Source of the DNA: Pseudomonadota bacterium
GTDB taxonomy: Bacteria > Pseudomonadota > Gammaproteobacteria > Burkholderiales > Burkholderiaceae_C
Assembly (NCBI GenBank): GCA_020161215.1
Contig: JAIUOM010000037.1
Coordinates: forward strand, 1 to 32,602
Direction of reading: 5' to 3'
DNA: 32,602 nt
Shown piece by piece: positions 8,687 to 15,314 of this stretch (positions within the stretch are counted from its first letter, which is position 1; each line of letters opens with the position of its first letter). The notes beneath the pieces were generated by a model that saw nothing but the letters and a program-made list of their open reading frames with translations, made no database searches and was not told the origin of the DNA. Made by a program: the position numbers and the translations under genes.

Positions 8687-9967
8687 TCAGGAAACACCGG
8701 TGCCGGCCGACGCCTGTTTTTCTTCAGATTCTTGCGCACCGGGCGCCAGCAAGTCGGCCACCGTCAGGCGGTGCAGCATCTCATGCTCCCACCAGCCGTC
8801 CAGCGTCTTGTCGGGCGTGAGCAGCAAGCGCTCGATCAAGGGCCGCAGCCGCTGGTGCTCGGGGCGGAACAGCAGCACGTAGCGCGGCTCCTCGTTTTCG
8901 CTCAGGGTGTCGAGCTGCCCGACCCAGTCCAGCTCGCGCAGCGCGCCCATCACTGGCGACAGCTGCAGCGTATCGACGCGCAGGCGCGCCGCCAACTGCG
9001 GCAGGGTCAGCCCGCGCGCGCGGCCGCCCTGCTCGCGGGTCAGGGCCTGCAGCGCCTCCATGGCCAGCTGAAACTCCCAGCCCGGGCCGCCCCCGCGCCG
9101 CGCCACCCCAGTCAGCAAGCTGGGCAGGTAGGCGGCGATGACGGCGCCAAACAGCACGATCAGCCACGACAGGTGAATCCACAGCAGTAGGATCGGCACG
9201 GTGGCAAACGCCCCGTAGATCAGCGAGTAGCTCTGCACGTTGCTCAGGTACAGCCCCAGCCCCCAGCGCGCCAGCGCCAGGCACACGCTGACGAACAGGC
9301 CGCCGGCCAGCGCGTGCTGCCACTTCACCGGCGTGTTCGGCACGAAGCGGTACAGCAGCGTCAGGCCCAGCACCATCAGCAGGAACTGCACCGTGTCCAG
9401 CAGCAGATTGACGCCGTCGCCGATGTCCGGCAGCCAGCCGCGCGACACCGTCAGCACGTAGGAGGTGATGGCCAGGCTGGCGCCCAGCACCAGCGGCCCC
9501 AGGGTCAGCACCGCCCAGTACACCAGGATGCGCCGGCCCAGCGGGCGCGCCGTGGTGACGCGCCAGATGTCGTTCAGCGTGCGGTCGATGGTCAGCACCA
9601 GCGACAGCGCCGTCAGCACCAGCACCGCCACCCCCACCGCGCCCAACTGGCTGGCCTTGGTGGCGAACTGGGTCAGGTAATCCAGCACGTTGGTGGCGAT
9701 GGTGTAGGGGATCAGGCTGTCGATCAGCCAGCGCTCCAGCGCCTCGCGGAACCTGCCGAACAGCGGAAACGCCGTGAACACCGACAGCACCACGGCAAAA
9801 AACGGCACCAGCGCCAGCATGGTGGTGAAAGTGAGCGCGGCGGCCGTCAGGCCCAGGCGGTCTTGCTGGAAGCGCTCCCACAGCGTGGCCGCCGTGGGCA
9901 GCACGGGGAAATCCGTCACCTCGGTGACGAAGGCCTGGGCGCGGGCTTTGAGCGCGGTGAACTTCAT
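8687..9967 (-). CDS. YihY/virulence factor BrkB family inner-membrane protein
   Basis: 426 residues from the ATG at 9967 (MKFTALKARAQ). A longer reading to 10078 overlaps the divergent gene and is unlikely. The family core (about 20-290) begins with LTAAALTFTTMLALVPFFAVVLSVF and has about six membrane helices, including VGVAVLVLTALSLVLTIDR, ILVYWAVLTLGPLVLGASLAITSYVL and LLWIHLSWLIVLFGAVIAAYL. The soluble C-terminal part (about 300-426) resembles the winged-helix-like tail of longer betaproteobacterial members. Earlier naming as ribonuclease BN is not supported by the fold, and the function is unknown. The divergent neighbour is a DUF2069 gene, a pairing I recall as common in Burkholderiales, usually with wrbA between; no wrbA is seen here. 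Confidence 0.88.
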   Translation of the reverse strand: MKFTALKARAQAFVTEVTDFPVLPTAATLWERFQQDRLGLTAAALTFTTMLALVPFFAVVLSVFTAFPLFGRFREALERWLIDSLIPYTIATNVLDYLTQFATKASQLGAVGVAVLVLTALSLVLTIDRTLNDIWRVTTARPLGRRILVYWAVLTLGPLVLGASLAITSYVLTVSRGWLPDIGDGVNLLLDTVQFLLMVLGLTLLYRFVPNTPVKWQHALAGGLFVSVCLALARWGLGLYLSNVQSYSLIYGAFATVPILLLWIHLSWLIVLFGAVIAAYLPSLLTGVARRGGGPGWEFQLAMEALQALTREQGGRARGLTLPQLAARLRVDTLQLSPVMGALRELDWVGQLDTLSENEEPRYVLLFRPEHQRLRPLIERLLLTPDKTLDGWWEHEMLHRLTVADLLAPGAQESEEKQASAGTGVS

Positions 9968-10064
9968 CGTGCGCGAACGGAGGGGAGAAGCGACGAAAAC
10001 GCCGGTTCGGACGGGGCCCGGCGGGAGTGCCGGGCTTTCGATGCTCGCTATGATGCCATCGCCC

Positions 10065-10484
10065 ATGCCAGAACCCACCGCGCCCGCCTCTTCCGCCCCC
10101 CCGGCGCCCGCCGCCGAGCCGCCGCCCGCCGCGCGCCTGACCCGCGCCGTGGCGGTGGCCAGCCTGCTGGCCCTGGCCGCGCTGTGCCTGGCCTGGGAGC
10201 TGTGGCTGGCGCCGCTGCGCCCCGGCGGCTCCTGGCTGGCGCTGAAGGCCCTGCCGCTGCTGCTGCCCCTGCCCGGCCTGCTGCGCTACCGCATGCTCAG
10301 CTACCGCCGCCTGGCGCTGTTCATCTGGCTGTACTTCGTGGAAGGCGCGGTGCGCGCCAGCAGCGACCGCCCGCCCTCGTCGTGGCTGGCGCTGGCCGAG
10401 GTGCTGCTGGTGCTGGTGCTGTTCACCGCCTGCGCCGCCCACGTGCGCCTGCGCCAGAAGCACGCGCACGCCCAGGCCGCGTAG
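10065..10484 (+). CDS. DUF2069 small membrane protein
   Basis: 139 residues if started at the ATG at 10065 (MPEPTAP); in-frame ATGs at 10041, 10050 and 10053 are possible alternatives. A Pro/Ala-rich N-terminus leads to four hydrophobic segments: AVAVASLLALAALCLAWELWL, LKALPLLLPLPGLL, LALFIWLYFVEGAV and LALAEVLLVLVLFTACAA. The middle segment (LPGLLRYRMLSYRRLALFIWLYF, 260-320 bases into the gene) is the conserved heart of DUF2069. No function is known. It is divergent from the YihY-family gene with about 100 bp between the starts, and is followed by an 80 bp gap holding a copy of the dispersed repeat. Confidence 0.85.
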   Translation: MPEPTAPASSAPPAPAAEPPPAARLTRAVAVASLLALAALCLAWELWLAPLRPGGSWLALKALPLLLPLPGLLRYRMLSYRRLALFIWLYFVEGAVRASSDRPPSSWLALAEVLLVLVLFTACAAHVRLRQKHAHAQAA

Positions 10485-10501
10485 CCGGGTTTTTTTTCGA
10501 G

Positions 10502-10556
10502 CCTTTTAGGCCATCAGTCGGCGCCGACACATCCTCTCCAGCTATTGATTCAGGAG
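10502..10556 (-). repeat. Dispersed intergenic repeat, copy D (minus orientation)
   Basis: Read on the minus strand it gives CTCCTGAATCAATAGCTG, then AGGATG and GGCGCCGAC, matching the order of elements in the copy at 21882-21938. On the plus strand its end is CAGGAG, which lies 8 bases before the ATG of the FAD-linked dehydrogenase and is the only good ribosome binding site there. The gene's translation signal therefore appears to come from the repeat. Confidence 0.6.
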
Positions 10557-10564
10557 TAAAAGCC

Positions 10565-12001
10565 ATGTCCACCCCGCTGCTCGACACCCTGCGCCAGGCC
10601 CTGGGCGCGGCCCATGTGCTGACCGAGGGCGACCTGAGCGGCTACGAACGCGACTGGCGCCAGCGTGCCCAGGGCCGGGCGCTGGCCGTGGCGCGGCCTG
10701 GCAGCACCGAGCAGGTGGCCGCCGTGCTGCGCGCCTGCGCCGCGCACGGCGTGTCGGTGGTGCCCCAGGGCGGCAACACCGGCCTGGCGGTCGGTTCGGT
10801 GCCCGACGACAGCGGCGGCCAGGTGGTGCTCAGCCTGCGGCGCCTGGACCGCGTGCGTGCGCTCGACGCCGCCAACCTGACGCTCACCGTCGAGGCCGGC
10901 TGCATCCTGCAGAACGTGCAGGACGCCGCCGCGCAGGCCGGCCTGCTGTTTCCCCTGAGCCTGGCCGCCGAGGGCAGCTGCACCATCGGCGGCAACCTGG
11001 CCACCAACGCCGGCGGCACCCAGGTGCTGCGCTACGGCAACGCGCGCGAGCTGTGCCTGGGGCTGGAAGTGGTCACGCCGCAGGGCGAGGTGTGGGACGG
11101 CCTGTCGGGCCTGCGCAAGGACAACACCGGCTACGACCTGCGCGATCTGCTCATCGGCAGCGAAGGCACGCTGGGCGTGATCACCGCCGCCACCCTGAAG
11201 CTGTTTCCGCAGCCGGCCGCGCGCCTGACGGCCTGGGCGGCGGTGCCCAGCCTGCAGGCCGCCGTCGATCTGCTCGGGCTGGCGCACCGCCACCTGGGCG
11301 CGGGGCTGACCGGCTTTGAGGTCATGAACCCGTTCGCCCTCAGCCTGGTGCACAAGCACTACCCACAGCAGCGCGTGCCGTTTCTGGCCGACACCTCCGC
11401 GGGCAGCGCGGGGGCCGCCTTTTTCGTCCTGCTGGAAAACTCCGACCACGAAAGCGAGGCCCATGCGCGCGCGCTGTTCGAACGGCTGCTGGAAGCCGCG
11501 CTGGAAACCGGCTGCGTCGGCGACGCCGTGGTGGCCGAAAGCCTGGCCCAGGCCAAGGGCTTGTGGCACATCCGCGAAAGCATTCCGCTGGCCCAGGCCG
11601 AGGAAGGCCTGAACATCAAGCACGACATCAGCCTGCCGGTCTCGCGCATCCCCGATTTCGTGGCCGAAACCGACGCCCTGCTGGCGCGCGCCATTGCCGG
11701 GGTGCGCCTGGTCAATTTCGGCCACCTGGGCGACGGCAACCTGCACTACAACGTGCAGGCGCCCGAGGGCGGCGATGCGGCGCGTTTTCTGCGCGAGGAA
11801 GAAGAGCGCATCAACACCCTAGTGTTTGACGCGGTGGCGCGGCACGGCGGCTCGATCAGCGCCGAGCACGGCATCGGCAGCCTGAAGGCCGCCAAGCTGC
11901 CGCACTACAAGTCGCCCGTGGCGATGGAGATGATGCGCGCCATCAAGCGGGCGCTGGACCCGCGGGCGATGATGAACCCGGGGCGGATGCTGACGAAATA
12001 A
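10565..12001 (+). CDS. FAD-binding oxidoreductase, GlcD / D-2-hydroxyglutarate dehydrogenase type
   Basis: 478 residues. An N-terminal PCMH-type FAD domain (about 40-215) contains VPQGGNTGLAVGSVPDD and GCILQNVQDAA, with CTIGGNLATNAGGTQVLRYG further on. A C-terminal FAD-oxidase domain (about 225-475) ends with FGHLGDGNLHYNVQAP, ISAEHGIGSLKAAKL and DPRAMMNPGRML. This architecture oxidises 2-hydroxy acids such as D-lactate, glycolate or D-2-hydroxyglutarate and passes electrons to an electron carrier. The substrate is not fixed by the sequence. The ATG at 10565 is chosen because CAGGAG sits 8 bases upstream and the domain begins 15 residues later. It is the last core gene before the accessory insert. 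Confidence 0.9.
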   Translation: MSTPLLDTLRQALGAAHVLTEGDLSGYERDWRQRAQGRALAVARPGSTEQVAAVLRACAAHGVSVVPQGGNTGLAVGSVPDDSGGQVVLSLRRLDRVRALDAANLTLTVEAGCILQNVQDAAAQAGLLFPLSLAAEGSCTIGGNLATNAGGTQVLRYGNARELCLGLEVVTPQGEVWDGLSGLRKDNTGYDLRDLLIGSEGTLGVITAATLKLFPQPAARLTAWAAVPSLQAAVDLLGLAHRHLGAGLTGFEVMNPFALSLVHKHYPQQRVPFLADTSAGSAGAAFFVLLENSDHESEAHARALFERLLEAALETGCVGDAVVAESLAQAKGLWHIRESIPLAQAEEGLNIKHDISLPVSRIPDFVAETDALLARAIAGVRLVNFGHLGDGNLHYNVQAPEGGDAARFLREEEERINTLVFDAVARHGGSISAEHGIGSLKAAKLPHYKSPVAMEMMRAIKRALDPRAMMNPGRMLTK

Positions 12002-12155
12002 ACCCCGCCAGCGCCGGCAGGCACGGCAACAGGAAGGCAGCCGGGCTGCGCCGACCCATCGCGCCACACGGTCCTGCACACAGGTTACCGAATGCAATTG
12101 TTCCCCGTTGATGGAACTCTCCCGCCACGCTGGTTACTCACGGATTAGCCACTGG

Positions 12156-12180
12156 TTCGCCGTACGCGCCCTTGATTCCA
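12156..12180 (+). promoter_or_regulatory. Candidate PIP-box-like element (TTCGC-N15-TTCCA)
   Basis: TTCGC at 12156-12160 and TTCCA at 12176-12180 are separated by 15 bases. The plant-inducible-promoter (hrp II) box bound by HrpX/HrpB AraC-type activators is TTCGB-N15-TTCGB, so the first half matches and the second deviates at G and B. It lies 73 bp before the chaperone start. No convincing -10 element is present at the expected 30-32 bp; the best is CAGCGG at 12214. This is an inference from the match and the location upstream of a type III chaperone/effector-like pair. Confidence 0.3.
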
Positions 12181-12253
12181 AGAGGGGTTCCGACGCCCTG
12201 GCGTGAGAAAGGACAGCGGACATCAGCGCCTGCGACCCGCAAGGAGCATCGCC

Positions 12254-12739
12254 ATGAGCCCACCCGACACACTCGGCACACGCGCCGGACAACGCCTGAT
12301 CACCCTGTGCGAAATGCACAACGCCGTGCACGAGCTGCGTGTCGTGGGAGAAGACCACTGGGTTATGGCTCTGGACGACGGCAGCCACGTGCAAGCCCAG
12401 CTCAGCAATTCAACCGCCGGTGGCCCCAGCGTGGTGCTGCAAGCCGAATTGGGCCGGCCGCACGAGCGCCGCCGGCTGGAGATGGCGGAGGCCCTGCTCT
12501 CCTTCAACCTGCTGTGGGCAGACACAGGCGGCATGCGCGCCGCCATGGCCGGCAGCGATGGCCAGGCGCTGCTGCTGCTCGACCTTTCCCTGGACGCGGG
12601 AGCTGAAGACTGGGCCGCCGCTTTGGGCGCCTTGCTTGAGCACACAGCGCAGTGGCGGGGGGCCCTGCCCCAGCCTCCGGACGCGGACGGGGCCGACAAC
12701 TCGACGCTCGGCATGCCGCCGCTGGGCCAGATGGCCTGA
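12254..12739 (+). CDS. CesT-family type III secretion chaperone (probable)
   Basis: 161 residues, no lysine, about 21 acidic against 9 basic residues, no signal peptide. The layout is that of class I type III chaperones: an N-terminal helix (about 8-25), a beta sheet (HELRVVGEDHWVMALDD, 26-42; VQAQLSNS; SVVLQAELG), a helix (RRRLEMAEALLSFNLLWAD, 72-90), TGGMRAAMAGSDGQALLLLDLSL, and a final helix with LLEHTAQWRGAL. The FNLLWADTGG and LLLLDLSL signatures are the parts I recognise. Such chaperones bind the N-terminal region of a cognate effector and guide it to the secretion machine. The ATG at 12254 has AAGGAG 7 bases upstream; an in-frame GTG at 12203 is less likely. The kinase gene begins 45 bp later. 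GC content (75% on one line counted) resembles the chromosome. Confidence 0.7.
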   Translation: MSPPDTLGTRAGQRLITLCEMHNAVHELRVVGEDHWVMALDDGSHVQAQLSNSTAGGPSVVLQAELGRPHERRRLEMAEALLSFNLLWADTGGMRAAMAGSDGQALLLLDLSLDAGAEDWAAALGALLEHTAQWRGALPQPPDADGADNSTLGMPPLGQMA

Positions 12740-12784
12740 AACGAAACCATCCCAGTCGCCACCGAAGACAAAAGGAGGCCAGCT

Positions 12785-14809
12785 ATGTCCGTACCGCCCC
12801 AACATCTGCCTGTCACCGACCAGACTCGGTTGCAAAACCTTCAAAATTTCGTAGCCGGCGCGCCCAGTGACAGTCAGCTAAGCGGCAAGAAGAACGAGGA
12901 CGGCAGCATCACGTTATTCCTGCGCCTCACCACTCCAGCCAAGGACTCTGACGGAAAACCCGTTTGGAACCCTGGGGTATCCCAGGGGGACAACGAACGC
13001 GCGCAACAAGCGGTGACCAGGATAGTCGCTCAGACGGCGCAGCGCATGAACCTGCCCGCGACCCTCGGCAGTGCAAGCCAATCCGCTCCGAAGACCTTGA
13101 CTCCTCTGGCCGCCTCAAGTTCGCCCCAGGAACCCCGATTGCAAATCGCAAGCGCACGGCGAGCAGTAGACGGCGTGACTCAGGCAGCGCAGTCATCCCA
13201 TTCATCTGCCACGCCTACGCTTCGACCCACGAATATTCAAACGCAGTTTGTGAAATATATAACTGATATCGAAAATAGTTTTCTCGAACCAGACGGATCG
13301 GCGCTCGCTGATTTATTTCAACCCAAAGAGGATTCAGAAAATCCCACCGCCCTCATTGAACAAATTGTATCCCTAGCATCGCAATTTCAAAACAAGACAA
13401 TAAAAGCATCAGCTTTCAATCAAAACATCACCCCTTTTGTAATAACCATTGGCGCAAAAATTTCGTCACATTTAAATCAAAAATTAACTCAAAGCGAAAG
13501 GCAATGCTACATCATCTGCGAAGGGACAAATCTCTCCGCCAGCATTTTATCCAAACTCGAAAACATCAACTCGAAATTCAAAACACTAGAAAAACCAATC
13601 AAAGACAATATATCAATGCGCATCATTAATTTCGCGCTGAATTTCCTGGAAAATAAAGTTACCCCAGAACATTTCGATAAAAAAACAAAAGATATACTAT
13701 ATTTAGGAACGGAAGAATACCGTTTCCTAAAAAATATTGGCATCGGCGGGGAAGGCGCAGTTGATTTATACGAGTCACCTGAAGGACATAAAAAAATTGC
13801 GCTCAAATCACCATTACCCTCTACAGAAAATACACCTGAATCTCGCACAAGGACCCGCAATGAGATTTTTCTACACCGAGCAGCTGAGGGCCCCACCAAC
13901 AACAATTATATTATTGGACTCAAAGGCGTCATTCGAAATCTTGATGGAACCATTAGCATAGCTCTCGAATATGCAAATCAAGGAGACTTAAGTAGGCTAA
14001 TGAAAGAAAATATGGAGAGAAAAAAATCTCCTGTGGCACAGAATGGAAAGTTTGACTCAAAACTTTTGCAATCAGTTCACGGCATGTGCAAAGCACTGGA
14101 ATATTTGCACGACAGTCGAAAAATGTTACACCAGGATTTGAAACCTCATAATTTCTTAATATGCGAAGACGGAACCGTTAAATTGGCTGATTTTGGAACA
14201 ATGAAAGATGCAAGCGAATGGGTCGTTTCTGATAGCGCAGCCATAAGGGTTATCAATTCACGCTGGCAGGCCCCTGAAGTCGTAAAATATCGCTCGTCAC
14301 CCCACCCCGAGCCACAAGCCGCATCGAGCAATGCACCCCAAAATACACTAACGACCTTCACTATTTCTCAAAAATCCGATGTCTGGTCATTCGCCGTGTC
14401 AGCACTTCAATTAATCACTGGGCACGATATTTTTAACAATACGGGCCCTTTAGAAATACTTCCTTTTGACCTTCTCCCCTTTGTTGGAGAAGATAAAGTC
14501 GAAGAAATAGACAATATTGAAAAAAGGGTTGAACGTTGGAATTCCGATGATTTTGAAAAGATGAAGAAAAACTTTGCTGCAACATTCGAATCCGAAGATA
14601 TCGAACTGAAAAAATCGATCAAATACTTGCATCACGACTCGAAAGATCTGATCATGGGTTTAATAAGCTGCTTCCACCCAGACCCCGAGTTGCGCCCCAG
14701 CATTTCGCAATTTCTCGCAACCTACGAAGCCGTCCTGGTTCCAGCGGAGAACGTCAACATCACTTCGCAGATCCCCAGCATGGCGGCCCAAGCAGCCAGC
14801 TCATCCTGA
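12785..14809 (+). CDS. Eukaryotic-type protein kinase, probable type III effector
   Basis: 674 residues, ATG with AAAGGAGG upstream. Residues 1-95 form a uniform N-terminal region beginning with an uncharged SVPPQHLPV stretch, then a Ser/Ala/Pro-rich linker (95-148). Residues 149-305 are a helical region I do not recognise. The kinase domain (about 312-650) has the glycine loop GIGGEG (319-324), ATP-anchoring K341 (IALK), candidate alpha-C E360, catalytic loop H449-Q-D451-LK-x-x-N456, D469FG, APE (496-498), SDVW (531-534) and R637. The catalytic set is intact, so activity on Ser/Thr is expected. HQD replaces HRD, and a low-complexity insert (about 503-525) sits after APE. The tail is Ser/Ala-rich. 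GC drops sharply after about 13230 and partly recovers after about 14660. No membrane segment or PASTA domain is seen, unlike resident PknB kinases. Secretion is inferred from the chaperone next to it. Confidence 0.8.
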   Translation: MSVPPQHLPVTDQTRLQNLQNFVAGAPSDSQLSGKKNEDGSITLFLRLTTPAKDSDGKPVWNPGVSQGDNERAQQAVTRIVAQTAQRMNLPATLGSASQSAPKTLTPLAASSSPQEPRLQIASARRAVDGVTQAAQSSHSSATPTLRPTNIQTQFVKYITDIENSFLEPDGSALADLFQPKEDSENPTALIEQIVSLASQFQNKTIKASAFNQNITPFVITIGAKISSHLNQKLTQSERQCYIICEGTNLSASILSKLENINSKFKTLEKPIKDNISMRIINFALNFLENKVTPEHFDKKTKDILYLGTEEYRFLKNIGIGGEGAVDLYESPEGHKKIALKSPLPSTENTPESRTRTRNEIFLHRAAEGPTNNNYIIGLKGVIRNLDGTISIALEYANQGDLSRLMKENMERKKSPVAQNGKFDSKLLQSVHGMCKALEYLHDSRKMLHQDLKPHNFLICEDGTVKLADFGTMKDASEWVVSDSAAIRVINSRWQAPEVVKYRSSPHPEPQAASSNAPQNTLTTFTISQKSDVWSFAVSALQLITGHDIFNNTGPLEILPFDLLPFVGEDKVEEIDNIEKRVERWNSDDFEKMKKNFAATFESEDIELKKSIKYLHHDSKDLIMGLISCFHPDPELRPSISQFLATYEAVLVPAENVNITSQIPSMAAQAASSS

Positions 14810-15314
14810 CCATGTACACCGCCCCCGCCCCATAGCTGTCCAGCCCCGGCGGCGGCTCGGCGGCGGCAAACCCCTGGCGGCGCCAGAACGCGCTGGTGTC
14901 CTGCACCGACACCAGGGCAACGTGTTTCAAGCCGCATTCGGACGCCTGAACCGCAGCCGCGCGCAGCAGGGCCTGGGCCAGGCCCTGGCCGGCGCAGTCC
15001 GGCCGCACGGCAAGATCGTGCAGGTACAAGATGTCGGGAGCGGGGTGCTGGACGAACTCACCGTGCAAGGGCGTGATCTGGCCTTGCACCGATCCGTAGG
15101 CCGCCAGGTAGGCCAGCAGGTGCCCGGAGGCCGCGCGCAGCCCCAGGCTGCGGTGCGCGGGATGGCTCAGGCGCCGCGCGTACAAGGCGGCATCTTCCAG
15201 AAACCCAGCGCCGTAGCAGGCGGCTTGCACCCGCATCACATCGGCCACGTCGGCCGGGCGCAGCCGCTGAGCGGCGGGCAGGCGCGGGCCGGGCGGCCCG
15301 CGCAGCGGCTTCAT
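14760..15314 (-). CDS. GNAT family N-acetyltransferase
   Basis: 184 residues. The acetyl-CoA-binding signature is LAVRPDCAGQGLAQALL (about 98-114), preceded by DILYLHD and followed by VALVSVQDTSAFWRRQGF, a normal GNAT layout. The acceptor substrate is unknown. Its start codon overlaps the helicase stop by 4 bp (ATGA), so the two are translated from one message with the helicase first. The last ~16 residues (after AVYMVRM) are read antisense to the 3' end of the kinase gene and look non-native. The original stop was probably lost when the kinase insert arrived. Confidence 0.87.
   Translation of the reverse strand: MKPLRGPPGPRLPAAQRLRPADVADVMRVQAACYGAGFLEDAALYARRLSHPAHRSLGLRAASGHLLAYLAAYGSVQGQITPLHGEFVQHPAPDILYLHDLAVRPDCAGQGLAQALLRAAAVQASECGLKHVALVSVQDTSAFWRRQGFAAAEPPPGLDSYGAGAVYMVRMSWLLGPPCWGSAK

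Noticed and set aside
12100..12160. Pseudomonas-type hrp box (GGAACC-N15/16-CCAC) upstream of the chaperone
   Set aside because: GGAACT is present at 12114 but no CCAC lies at the required spacing.
12002..12253. Transposase remnant, tRNA or attachment site at the left edge of the kinase insert
   Set aside because: No tRNA-like fold, terminal inverted repeat or direct repeat matching the right edge could be seen by eye.
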